Shown here in pieces: positions 27,111-35,926 of a stretch of DNA of 64,000 nucleotides (the stretch's first letter is position 1; each line of letters opens with the position of its first letter). Under the pieces are notes generated by a model that had not been told where the DNA came from, ran no database searches, and was given only the letters and a program-made list of their open reading frames with translations. The DNA comes from Sphingobacterium paludis (GTDB lineage Bacteria > Bacteroidota > Bacteroidia > Sphingobacteriales > Sphingobacteriaceae), in the NCBI RefSeq assembly GCF_004364125.1, contig NZ_SNZV01000014.1:1-64000 (forward strand), read 5' to 3'. The position numbers and the translations under genes were made by a program.

Positions 27111-27281
27111 AACGCATCTTTTAAGTTGCACGATGTCGTAGCAAATACAACCGTAAAACTACAAAATTTATTCATTGCTTGACAGCATTTGAAAATTTCT
27201 CGCGAGCAGGTTGCCTAAAAGCTTGTGGTATTTAAAATATTTTGACATATTAGAAGAATTCCAACGTACAAAACCCACACT

Positions 27282-29147
27282 ATGCCGCGTTTCGCCCTTC
27301 TCTTCATTATCTTAACCAGCATCTTTAACGCGATGGCTTATGGACAAACGACGCAAGATACAGTGTCCACTGTCGCATCACAGCAGATCGATACAAAACA
27401 GATTGAGTTGGAGGCCATGCGTAAACAGCAACGCGAGGATTCTTTGCACCGACTGCGGCTAGAAGATCGGCTTCTACAAGTGCAGCGAAATGACTTTGAC
27501 GAGAAGAAGAAACTTGTCGAAGAAATTAATCTCTTAAAAAGCCGCGACTCGCTGATCGTCAGTCGACGGAAATTAAAAGTGGATTCCCTGCGAAACCTGA
27601 ACGAGGGTGTTGGGGTAGTTCCCTTTCGAGATACGCTGTTCAGAATTTACAACGCCGTGGGTAGCTATACCGCTGCCGATAGGGCCGCCGCCATCACAGA
27701 TCGCATCAAAGCCCTGGCCGAAAACATCAAATTTGACACAGATTCCCTCACGTTGCAAAAAAATGAGGAGAACTGGCTTTTACTTTGGCAAGACCAGATT
27801 ATCCTAAGTATCAATCAACAAGATGCATTGTGGGCAAATATGGATGCTGAAGACTTGCTTCAGGCACAACAAGCCAGCGTAAAAAAGGCGATTGATGAGC
27901 ATCGCGAAGAAACCAGCGTAAAGCGCATGCTCGAAGCCATAGCCCTTGCCAGTCTCATTCTTTTCAGCTTAATTGTCATCATTTATTCGATAGGGAAGTT
28001 GATCGTATACCTCCGAAAAAAAACATTACGTGGCAAGGGCCGCTTGTTTCACGGCATAAAAATTCGAGGTTATGTTCTGGTCAGCGCGTCCAAACAAATA
28101 AAATTTATATGGTCGCTCCTCGCGATATTGCGATGGGTTTTAGTCTTGAGCGCAATATACCTCGCGCTGCCTTTGTTGCTCAACCTCTTCCCCCAAACGG
28201 AGGGATACGCGCCTATCTTGCTCGGCTATTTCCTCGCGCCATTGCGCAATGTTGCTTTGGCGGTCTTCGCTTATGTTCCGAACCTCATTACCATATTTGT
28301 TATCTGCGTCGTTTTCCATTATCTGCTGAAACTCTTGAAATTTTTTGCCCGGGAATTGCAAAATGAAAACTTAACCATTCCCGGCTTTTATAAAGAGTGG
28401 GCATTACCCACCTATCAAATTTTGCGGGTGCTCCTGCTTGCATTTTTGCTCGTTGTTATTTTCCCCTACCTCCCGGGATCGGAATCACCGATTTTCAAAG
28501 GCATTTCCGTTTTTATTGGGGTGTTGTTTACGTTTAGTTCAGCGGGCGCATTAGGCAATATTGTTGCCGGCTTACTCCTCACCTATATGCGATCTTTTGC
28601 ACTCGGCGACCGTATTAAAATTGGCGACGTATCTGGTGACATTATCGAGAAATCCCTACTCGTCACGCGCATCAGGACCATTAAAAATGAGGTCGTATCA
28701 ATTCCAAATGCGCAGATTTTAAGTAACCACACGATAAATTACAGCGCAGAAGCACAGGATCGTGGCCTTATTGTACATGTCGTCATCACCTTAGCCTACG
28801 AGGTACCCTGGCAACAGGTGCATGCACTGGCCAAAGAGGCTGCCCTCAAAAACAGCCGCCTGGAAAAAACACCAGAACCTTTTGTCCTGCAGACCGGTTT
28901 GGATGATTTCTACGTATCCTACCAATTAAATGCATACACGAAATTTCCCAATCAGCAAGCGCTTATTTATTCCGATTTGTATAAGGATATTTTAGATGTC
29001 TTTCATGCAGCCGGTATTGAGATCCTGTCGCCCCATTACCATGCCGTGCGTGATGGTAGTAGCCGTGATATGCCCGAAGCATTTAAAGAAGCGCAGCCCT
29101 CGACAGAGCCTATTCGGGTGAAGATAGAAGATGATAAAAAGCTGTAA
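27282..29147 (+). CDS. MscS family mechanosensitive ion channel
   Basis: A 621-residue membrane protein. After a signal peptide (ending MAYGQ, about 22) comes a long charged coiled-coil region in the periplasm (about 30-130). A first helix appears at about 222-245, then further hydrophobic spans, and the C-terminal MscS core: a pore-lining helix of the FSSAGALGNIVAGLLLTYMRSF type, GDRIKIGDVSGDIIEKSLLVTRIRTIKNEVVSIPNAQILSNHTINYS in the beta domain (positions about 430-490). It opens under membrane tension and protects against hypo-osmotic shock. Monocistronic; the long N-terminal extension resembles YbdG/YnaI-type large MscS relatives. Confidence 0.88.
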   Translation: MPRFALLFIILTSIFNAMAYGQTTQDTVSTVASQQIDTKQIELEAMRKQQREDSLHRLRLEDRLLQVQRNDFDEKKKLVEEINLLKSRDSLIVSRRKLKVDSLRNLNEGVGVVPFRDTLFRIYNAVGSYTAADRAAAITDRIKALAENIKFDTDSLTLQKNEENWLLLWQDQIILSINQQDALWANMDAEDLLQAQQASVKKAIDEHREETSVKRMLEAIALASLILFSLIVIIYSIGKLIVYLRKKTLRGKGRLFHGIKIRGYVLVSASKQIKFIWSLLAILRWVLVLSAIYLALPLLLNLFPQTEGYAPILLGYFLAPLRNVALAVFAYVPNLITIFVICVVFHYLLKLLKFFARELQNENLTIPGFYKEWALPTYQILRVLLLAFLLVVIFPYLPGSESPIFKGISVFIGVLFTFSSAGALGNIVAGLLLTYMRSFALGDRIKIGDVSGDIIEKSLLVTRIRTIKNEVVSIPNAQILSNHTINYSAEAQDRGLIVHVVITLAYEVPWQQVHALAKEAALKNSRLEKTPEPFVLQTGLDDFYVSYQLNAYTKFPNQQALIYSDLYKDILDVFHAAGIEILSPHYHAVRDGSSRDMPEAFKEAQPSTEPIRVKIEDDKKL

Positions 29148-29162
29148 CGGGCAAAGGCGCGA

Positions 29163-29206
29163 TACCTTATGCGCCCTGTCCCATTACCTTATGCGCCCTG
29201 TCCCAT
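29163..29206. repeat. 22-bp tandem duplication at the end of the SDR gene
   Basis: TACCTTATGCGCCCTGTCCC plus AT occurs twice head to tail (29163-29184 and 29185-29206). The second copy includes the stop and last codons of the short-chain dehydrogenase gene; the first lies immediately outside it. It looks like a recent local duplication with no effect on the protein. Confidence 0.9.
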
Positions 29207-29968
29207 ATTTAGGCGTAGTCCGCCATCGATAAAAAGCGTCGTGCCGGTGACGTAGGCGCTCTCTTCGCTAGCCAAAAAAACAGCAGCGGCTTTTATATCG
29301 TCGACCGTGCCTGCTCTTCCAACTGGTATCTGTTTTTCCATGTCTGTGCGAACTTTTTTATCGTGGAGGGCTTCTTTATTCATGTCGGTAAGAATCATAC
29401 CCGGGGCGATGTTATTGACGGTGATGCCCGTTGAGGCAAGCTCGAGAGCCAGACTTGCACTGAAATTTTTTAATGCACCTTTGGACGTATTATAGTCGAC
29501 ACTCCCTGGAGAGGGAACCTCTTCATGAACAGACGTAATATTGATGATCCTACCACTTTCTTGACTCTCTTTCCAAGCTTGAAGAAAAGCTCGCGAGCAG
29601 AAGAATGGGCCATATAGATTGGTTCGCAAGCATTGCTCAAAGGTCTCGGTCAACATATCGCGCACAGGAACATCACTCCCACCGATACCCGCATTGTTTA
29701 CCAGAATATCCACCTTGCTAAATTGTTTGATTACACGTTTAAAAAAAAGTCGCACATCATTCTCATCGCCCACATCCAATTGATAAACGCCATGCTTTTG
29801 ATCTTTTTCGTGTAGCGCCTGGCTAAAGGCATTTGCCTTTGCCTCGTCTTTATGATACGTAATGATTACCGTAGCGCCGGCATCAGCATAGGCTTCTGCA
29901 ATAGCGCGGCCTATACCGGAATCTCCGCCCGTTACTACGGCGACTTTATTGTTAAACTTTCTTTCCAA
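29189..29968 (-). CDS. SDR family oxidoreductase
   Basis: A 259-residue classical short-chain dehydrogenase/reductase. The N-terminus has the NAD(P) motif TGGDSGIGRAIAEAYADAG, followed by LVNNAGIG, a catalytic Ser in the ITSVHEE region, the YNTSK catalytic Tyr/Lys pair and IAPGMILTDM. The C-terminal IDGGLRLNMGQGA is like glucose 1-dehydrogenases and related sugar or polyol dehydrogenases. Which substrate it oxidises cannot be told. The final codons are part of a short tandem duplication. It is convergent with the MscS gene. Confidence 0.88.
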   Translation of the reverse strand: MERKFNNKVAVVTGGDSGIGRAIAEAYADAGATVIITYHKDEAKANAFSQALHEKDQKHGVYQLDVGDENDVRLFFKRVIKQFSKVDILVNNAGIGGSDVPVRDMLTETFEQCLRTNLYGPFFCSRAFLQAWKESQESGRIINITSVHEEVPSPGSVDYNTSKGALKNFSASLALELASTGITVNNIAPGMILTDMNKEALHDKKVRTDMEKQIPVGRAGTVDDIKAAAVFLASEESAYVTGTTLFIDGGLRLNMGQGA

Positions 29969-30112
29969 TAGTCAAACAAATTAAAAGGTAAAAACATGTT
30001 GGTACACCAGCGCGCATGTGCACGCCAGGCCTATGCCGCTATCAATAGGTAAGCGGCGAAACGTGCTAGCCGAGCCACACGATTCGCGTTGTGATGCGCG
30101 CATCAGCGTCCG

Positions 30113-30490
30113 TTAGTTTGCTTCTGCTTCATTCAAAACCCGTTCTACGGTATTCTCCAGCTCCGTAATGTCAAAGGGTTTTGGTAAGTAGGCATCGGCC
30201 CCCGCTTTTTCCGCCAAAAGATGTATATCATTATTGGCCGAAATGTATACCACCGGTATGTGCTTGTAGGCGTCATGTTGTTTCAACAAGCGTGTCGCTT
30301 CAATACCGCCAATTTCCGGTATCCAGTTATCCATCAGGATGATATCAGGTTTAATCTCGGTTACCTTTTCGATGATGTCATGAGAGGTTTCGGAAATTTT
30401 GACGGTGTAACCCGCATCCACAAGAATGATCGTGCAAACTTCCAAGATGTTTACATCATCATCAAAGATTAATATAGTTTTATTTTTCAT
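30113..30490 (-). CDS. Stand-alone response regulator receiver protein
   Basis: A 125-residue single REC domain. The acidic pocket D10-D12, the phospho-acceptor D54 in ILMDNWIPEIGG, the switch residue S84 in YISANN and K104 in LPKPF are all present. With no output domain it probably acts by protein-protein contact, as CheY-type regulators do. It is the last gene of the six-gene signalling operon, 37 bp after the CheB gene, slightly more spaced than the others. Confidence 0.9.
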   Translation of the reverse strand: MKNKTILIFDDDVNILEVCTIILVDAGYTVKISETSHDIIEKVTEIKPDIILMDNWIPEIGGIEATRLLKQHDAYKHIPVVYISANNDIHLLAEKAGADAYLPKPFDITELENTVERVLNEAEAN

Positions 30491-30527
30491 AGTGTTGTTT
30501 CAATGGTTCCTTCCCGGAAGCAATACA

Positions 30528-31106
30528 TTAATATAGATTATTTATCAGTTGTCCGAATTCGTCTGGTCTAAGGATGGCATCCACCTTTGTTTGGAGGATA
30601 GCCTGTCGAGGCATATACTCGACTTCCGCCGTCGACGGATCTTGCACAAAAATCAGCCCCTCCTCCGATTTCACATAGCGCAGTCCTTCCACGCCGTCTG
30701 CATTTGCACCAGACAATAAGATGGTTGCAAGATTTTTTTTGAACACTTGCGCGGCGGATTGGAAGGACACGTCAATGGACGGACGCGAATAGTTTAACTT
30801 CTCGGAACAATCCAAAGACACCAACTCCTTATTTTCGAACAGAAGATGATAATCTGGTGGTGCTAGATAAACGGTGTTTTTACACAAACTCATTTTATCC
30901 CCAGCTTCCAACAAGTCTAATTGTGTGTAATTTTTTAATAACAGATCCAACACAGAATCCGGATCCGGCTTTCTATGCAAAACAATCACAACGGGAAACG
31001 GAAGATCAGTACGTAGCTCCGGCAAGAGCTGCAAGAGCACCTTAAGGCTTCCGGCAGACCCTCCAATAACTAACAATTCTATTTTTCTTCCTGTAAAACT
31101 TATCAT
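30528..31106 (-). CDS. cheB: CheB-type protein-glutamate methylesterase (no receiver domain)
   Basis: A 192-residue catalytic domain of CheB without the N-terminal receiver domain. Catalytic triad positions are visible: Ser17 in IGGSAGS, His44 in VLHRKPDP and Asp137 in LLSGANADGVEGL. It removes methyl groups from glutamates of signalling proteins (chemoreceptors in the classical case). There is no chemoreceptor, CheA or CheW in this window, so the target could be a domain of the adjacent hybrid kinase (inference; known for CheB/CheR/PAS fusions in Bacteroidota). It lies 5 bp downstream of cheR. Confidence 0.9.
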   Translation of the reverse strand: MISFTGRKIELLVIGGSAGSLKVLLQLLPELRTDLPFPVVIVLHRKPDPDSVLDLLLKNYTQLDLLEAGDKMSLCKNTVYLAPPDYHLLFENKELVSLDCSEKLNYSRPSIDVSFQSAAQVFKKNLATILLSGANADGVEGLRYVKSEEGLIFVQDPSTAEVEYMPRQAILQTKVDAILRPDEFGQLINNLY

Positions 31107-31111
31107 GTGAT

Positions 31112-31939
31112 TTATTGCATATTTTTACGCCATATCTTTTCGCCCTCAAACTGTTTATACCTGTTCTCCAAACTGGAAAAACGAATAGTTTCTTTGGATC
31201 CTAACGCTAAAAAGCCTAGGTTATCCAAACTCTCGTCGAACAGCTTAAATACTTGGTTTTGCAAATCTTTATCAAAGTAGATCAATACATTTCTACAAAT
31301 GACCAATTGAAACTCATTAAAAGAGCTGTCGGACACCAAGTTGTGCGTAGAAAATATAATGCGTTCGCTTAACTGCTTATCAAACTTAGCCATATCATAG
31401 TTGGCCATATAATACGATGAAAAATCTTCTGTTCCGCCTGAAAGAATGTAGCTTTCCGAATATTGCTTCATTTGCGAAATCGGAAAGATGCCTTTACTTG
31501 CCTTTTCCAAAACGCCTGGATTAATGTCCGTCGCATAGATCAGCGAGCGTTTGTACAGATTCGCTTCTTTGAGCAATATAGCCATCGAATATGCTTCTTC
31601 GCCCGTCGAGCATCCTGCAAGCCATATTCGGATAAAAGGATAGGTACCTAGCTGCGGAAGAACTTTCTCCCGTAACGCCTTGAAGAACGTTGGATCGCGA
31701 AACATCTCTGTCACATTGACCGTAATTTCCTCAACGAAGCGTTGCAAGTATTCCGGATGATTCAGCAATCTATAACGAAGTTCAGCAAAACTTGTGAATT
31801 TATCAATCACACAAATTCGATTCACCCTCCGTTTAAGCGATGCTTTGCTGTACTGGGTAAAGTCATAGCCGTATTTGGAAAATACGTCGATGAGCAGTAT
31901 TTCCAGTTCTTCGTCCTTGATAACGTTGGGTTCAAGCAT
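31112..31939 (-). CDS. cheR: CheR-type protein-glutamate methyltransferase
   Basis: A 275-residue SAM-dependent methyltransferase. The N-terminal helical domain is followed by VEEITVNVTEMFRDPTFFKAL and the SAM motif IRIWLAGCSTGEEAYSMAILL (about 105-125), then DINPGVLEKASKGIF and VICRNVLIYFDKDLQ. It adds methyl groups to receptor-like glutamates and is paired with CheB. The gene directly abuts the preceding receiver gene and is 5 bp from cheB, so all are translated from one message. Confidence 0.92.
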   Translation of the reverse strand: MLEPNVIKDEELEILLIDVFSKYGYDFTQYSKASLKRRVNRICVIDKFTSFAELRYRLLNHPEYLQRFVEEITVNVTEMFRDPTFFKALREKVLPQLGTYPFIRIWLAGCSTGEEAYSMAILLKEANLYKRSLIYATDINPGVLEKASKGIFPISQMKQYSESYILSGGTEDFSSYYMANYDMAKFDKQLSERIIFSTHNLVSDSSFNEFQLVICRNVLIYFDKDLQNQVFKLFDESLDNLGFLALGSKETIRFSSLENRYKQFEGEKIWRKNMQ

Positions 31940-32332
31940 TTAACGCACTTTTTCTAGTATAGCAATTAATTTATCAATATCCACCGGTTTAGCAATGTAT
32001 TCCTTCGCTCCAGCTTGAAGGCATTTCTCGCGGTCGCCCGTCATCGCTTGCGCGGTGACAGCAATAACGGGTAAATCAGCATACCGATTATCCTGATGTA
32101 AGAGCCTAATAGCTTCATAGCCATCAATCTCGGGCATCATCATGTCCATCAAGACCACCCGAATGTTTTCGTTCTGTTCTATGAGCGATAAGCCCTCCTT
32201 CACTGATGACGCATCTACGGTTCGGTAGCCGCGGGATTTTAATGCCAAGCGTAATGCGAAAATATTGCGCGGATCGTCATCGATTATTAACACTAGATCT
32301 TTCATTTCTTCGTTGCTAATGTTAATTTTCAT
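31940..32332 (-). CDS. Stand-alone response regulator receiver protein
   Basis: A 130-residue receiver domain with acidic pocket D18-D20 (IIDDDPRNIF), phospho-acceptor D63 in LMDMMMPEIDG, T93 and K115 in YIAKPVD. The sequence is very like the third receiver of the upstream hybrid kinase (the same IFALR/IFSLT, AMTGDREKC/AMTGDRERC and AKPVD/SKPVD stretches), suggesting it arose by duplication of that domain. It overlaps the hybrid kinase gene by 11 bp. Confidence 0.92.
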   Translation of the reverse strand: MKINISNEEMKDLVLIIDDDPRNIFALRLALKSRGYRTVDASSVKEGLSLIEQNENIRVVLMDMMMPEIDGYEAIRLLHQDNRYADLPVIAVTAQAMTGDREKCLQAGAKEYIAKPVDIDKLIAILEKVR

Positions 32333-35300
32333 ACAACCAAACGCGTAGCAAAGAAAGCAATTGATCCGTGTCTACGGGCTTGGATATATAGTCAGAAGCT
32401 CCTGCCAAGATACAGCGCTCGCGATCGCCCGTCATCGCTTTAGCGGTTACCGCCATAATCGGTAAGCGAGCGTATTGCGGGATGTCGCGTATCAACTTAA
32501 TCGTTTCATAGCCATCCATCTCCGGCATCATCATATCCATAAGTACAATCGAAACCTCCGGATTGTTTTGCAATTGTGTCAATGCTTCTTTACCATCTAT
32601 GGCCGAGACCACTTTCATCTGATACTTCTCCAATGCTTTCGTCAGCGAGAATATATTTCGCACATCATCGTCTGCAATCAATACTGTTTTTCCATTAAGC
32701 ACCTCATTCAGTGACCCTAATTTATTCGTAGACTTCCGAACCGGCTCTGTGTTCTTTTCTTCGACCAAATGCAGGAAGAGCCCTACCTCGTCCAATATGC
32801 GCTGATAAGAGTGGGCAGTTTTTATAACGATGGAGTCAGCATATTGCTTGATGCGAAGTTCCTCCGCTTGCGAAAGGTTCTTGCCCGTAAATATTATAAT
32901 TGGCAGGTTTTCTAACCCTTCATTTTTCTTGATCGCTTCCAGTGTTTCGTAGCCTGTCCTGTCCGGCACGCCCATATCCAAGATCACGCAATTTACATCA
33001 TCGGAAGACAGGGCCTTGACACTGTCGTCCACGTTATCCTTAATCTCCGACGAAATGTCGAAGCTACTTAAGAAATAGGATAAAGCCATTGCATGTTTTG
33101 GATTCTCTTCCACGATCAACACTTTCTTAGGATGTACACGCAAAGCATGTTCAATACGTTTGAACATATTTCCAATTTGCTCGAGGGCAATCGGTTTGTT
33201 GATAAAATCAATAGCCCCTTTTAACAGGCTTTCTTTTTTTACTTGCATGGACGACATGATATGCACGGGAATATGGCGCGTAGCTGGATTTCCTTTAATT
33301 TCATCCATAACCTGCCAACCGTCCTTAACTGGAAGTTGTATATCCAGCAACACAGCCAACGGCTTATATTTTAGTGCCGCTTCAGCAGCAAGATCGCCGC
33401 GGACAATAACGATACCTTTATAGTTTTGTTGACGCGTGTATCGTAACAACGCCTTGGCAAAATTTGTATCGTCTTCCACAATCAGGATCACACGGTCGCC
33501 AGCGACAATATCATGGCGATCATCGTCAACGTCATCCGGTATCTCATCAATCGTAAAGGTACTATCGGACTCTTCGAGCAAATGGTTGATTTCTTCAATA
33601 TCCGAAGCGATGATGTCAATTAGTTCATCGGAGACGGGTTTAATCGCTTTCATTCCTCTTTTTTTGGGAACAAGAAAGGTGAACGTACTCCCTTCATTCT
33701 CTTTGCTCGATAAACGGATCTCGCCACCCAACAAGCGCGCTATTTCCCTACTTATGGAAAGCCCTAAACCGGTACCCCCAAATTTTCGCCGCGTGGATCC
33801 ATCAGCCTGCTGAAAGGCCTCGAAAATAACCAATTGTTTGTCATCCGCAATACCTATGCCCGTGTCGATTACCGAAAATTCCATGAAGTTATTGTCCTTT
33901 TCATAATCCTGAATAGCAAGCGTGACGCGCCCTTGGCTGGTAAACTTAATCGCATTGGATAACAAATTTCGTAAGACCTGATCCAAGCGAAGCCTGTCCG
34001 TCTCTATAGCCAGACTTGCTGTCGGCGATACGTCAATAGCAAACTCCAGTGACTTTTCATTAACCAATGGGGTAAACAGATTTTTTAGTTCGCGCACCAC
34101 ATCTTCCACATGTACAGGTGCATATTCGAGATCCATTTTCCCAGCTTCAATCTTGGAAAGATCCAGTATTTCATCAATCAGGCTCAATAAACTGGTTCCG
34201 GAACTTTGTATGACCTTTGCTGATTCAATCTGCTCTTCATTCAGATTATCGTCTGTATTTTCAGACATGAGCCGCGAAAGTAGCAATATGGAGTTTAACG
34301 GCGTACGTAATTCGTGCGACATATTGGCTAAAAATTCCGACTTGTATTTTGTGCTCAACGCCAATTCTTCTGCCTTGTGCTGTATCTCGATATTGCGATC
34401 TGCTATCAGTTGATTTTTCTCCTCCAATAGCTTCGATCGTTCTTCCAGTTCTTGATTGGATTGTAATAACTCTTCCTGCTGAACCCGTAATTCTTCTTCG
34501 GAGGCCTGTAATTTCTGCGTCTGCGCTTCGAGTTCCGTGTTTAAATTCTCCAGTTCGCCGTGTTGGGTTTGGAGCTCTTCGGCTTGGGCTTGTGTTTCTT
34601 CCAGTAATGTTTGTACTTGACGGCGGCTCCTTGCTGCAAAGATAGCTAAGGCGACATTGTTTGTGGCCTCCTCGAAGAAATCGATCGTGCGTTTTTCCAG
34701 ATTTGTAATTGATCCCAACTCTATAACGCCAATACATCTCCGCTCCAGCATGATCGGCAGGACAATGATGCTCTGTACTTGAAGGAGACCACTCGCAAAA
34801 CTGACAACATAGGCACTGCTGTCGCCTATATTATCAAATACTTTCTTCCGCTCATCCAAAAACACTTGCCCGACCATGCCTTCGCCAGGGGCATAAAATG
34901 CCTTCATCGATTGTTCCAATCCATACGAAGCTTGTAAGGTGAGGCCTTCTCCTTCAAAAGTATACAGCGCCCCATTTAAACAACCGCCGTAGTTGACCAT
35001 ATGCTGCAGGGCATCGCTCGCTATAACCTCTTGCGTTTTGTTCCCCATGAGTTGTTCGTTTAACGTCGCCAAGCCAGATTGTCGCCACTCATTATGATTT
35101 AATCGGTCAAAGGATGTTTTTAATGCATCCGTCATATCATTCAGGGATACAGCGAGGCTGCCTAGATCGTCTTTCTCTGTATCTTCCACGCGCGTGGAAT
35201 AATCGCCATGTGCGACGTTGTAAGCAATTTTCTGGATCAGGTTTAAGCGCCTTGAGATCTCTTCGTCCTTTCTTCGCAGGGTGTTTTGCAGCTCTTCTCT

Positions 35301-35921
35301 TTTCTTGAAATCTTCCCGGATTCGTAAATAGAAAACAATCGTAATAATCAACGATATCAGCGCCGCCGTTATAATAAAAATCGCCGTGTAGGTAGAGGAT
35401 ACATCCAACGACGATCTTCTGTTTTGGAGCAACATCTCTTCATGCTGTATGAAACGGCTAATGGTGGACCGACAACTGTCCATGTAACGCTTCCCTTCTT
35501 CCAATTGTCTCACCGTAACATCTTGACCTATCCGTTTTCTTGCGACGAGATCTGTCAAGATCTTCGTTCGCGAATCGAGAACGGATGTCAACGTATCTAA
35601 TCGCTTTACCTGAAGCTGATTATCCTGCGTCAATTGCTTAGCTCTCGCCAGCGAATTGGGCAGAGCTTCCAAACTTTGTGTGTAAGGTTCAAGAAAAACC
35701 TCTCGCCCCGTTAGTTGGTAGCCTCGTTGCCCCGTTTCTGCGTTTTGCAGATCGCTTAGGATGCTATTTGCGGCAGCAATCGTGCGACGGGTATGGTCTA
35801 CGCGCTCCCGGCTAGCCACCTGCTGTTTGATACTAATATACGAAGCTGTTGAACTCGCTAACAGGATAACGAGCGAAATTCCGAAACCAACCTGCAGGTT
35901 TCGCAAAAATTTTCTAGGCAT
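32322..35921 (-). CDS. CHASE3-HAMP-GAF hybrid histidine kinase with three receiver domains
   Basis: A 1199-residue membrane kinase. Order: transmembrane helix (about 11-30), CHASE3 sensor region (about 40-175), second helix (about 178-198), HAMP (about 212-270), GAF (about 285-440), a strongly predicted coiled coil with repeated QAEELQTQ / LEAQTQKLQ segments (about 445-535), HisKA with phospho-His about 536 in MSHELRTPL, HATPase, then three receiver domains with acceptor Asp near 860 (VLLDIQLP), 982 (VILDMGVP) and 1129 (VLMDMMMP). It senses a signal at the cell surface and in the cytoplasm and relays phosphate to its own and separate receivers. Five bp separate it from the preceding kinase gene. 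Confidence 0.92.
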   Translation of the reverse strand: MPRKFLRNLQVGFGISLVILLASSTASYISIKQQVASRERVDHTRRTIAAANSILSDLQNAETGQRGYQLTGREVFLEPYTQSLEALPNSLARAKQLTQDNQLQVKRLDTLTSVLDSRTKILTDLVARKRIGQDVTVRQLEEGKRYMDSCRSTISRFIQHEEMLLQNRRSSLDVSSTYTAIFIITAALISLIITIVFYLRIREDFKKREELQNTLRRKDEEISRRLNLIQKIAYNVAHGDYSTRVEDTEKDDLGSLAVSLNDMTDALKTSFDRLNHNEWRQSGLATLNEQLMGNKTQEVIASDALQHMVNYGGCLNGALYTFEGEGLTLQASYGLEQSMKAFYAPGEGMVGQVFLDERKKVFDNIGDSSAYVVSFASGLLQVQSIIVLPIMLERRCIGVIELGSITNLEKRTIDFFEEATNNVALAIFAARSRRQVQTLLEETQAQAEELQTQHGELENLNTELEAQTQKLQASEEELRVQQEELLQSNQELEERSKLLEEKNQLIADRNIEIQHKAEELALSTKYKSEFLANMSHELRTPLNSILLLSRLMSENTDDNLNEEQIESAKVIQSSGTSLLSLIDEILDLSKIEAGKMDLEYAPVHVEDVVRELKNLFTPLVNEKSLEFAIDVSPTASLAIETDRLRLDQVLRNLLSNAIKFTSQGRVTLAIQDYEKDNNFMEFSVIDTGIGIADDKQLVIFEAFQQADGSTRRKFGGTGLGLSISREIARLLGGEIRLSSKENEGSTFTFLVPKKRGMKAIKPVSDELIDIIASDIEEINHLLEESDSTFTIDEIPDDVDDDRHDIVAGDRVILIVEDDTNFAKALLRYTRQQNYKGIVIVRGDLAAEAALKYKPLAVLLDIQLPVKDGWQVMDEIKGNPATRHIPVHIMSSMQVKKESLLKGAIDFINKPIALEQIGNMFKRIEHALRVHPKKVLIVEENPKHAMALSYFLSSFDISSEIKDNVDDSVKALSSDDVNCVILDMGVPDRTGYETLEAIKKNEGLENLPIIIFTGKNLSQAEELRIKQYADSIVIKTAHSYQRILDEVGLFLHLVEEKNTEPVRKSTNKLGSLNEVLNGKTVLIADDDVRNIFSLTKALEKYQMKVVSAIDGKEALTQLQNNPEVSIVLMDMMMPEMDGYETIKLIRDIPQYARLPIMAVTAKAMTGDRERCILAGASDYISKPVDTDQLLSLLRVWLYEN

Positions 35922-35926
35922 AGTGG

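Noticed and set aside
34261-34737. 158-codon frame inside the hybrid kinase gene
   Set aside because: Alternative frame of a gene with clear domains; composition rich in R and S is typical of a shadow frame.
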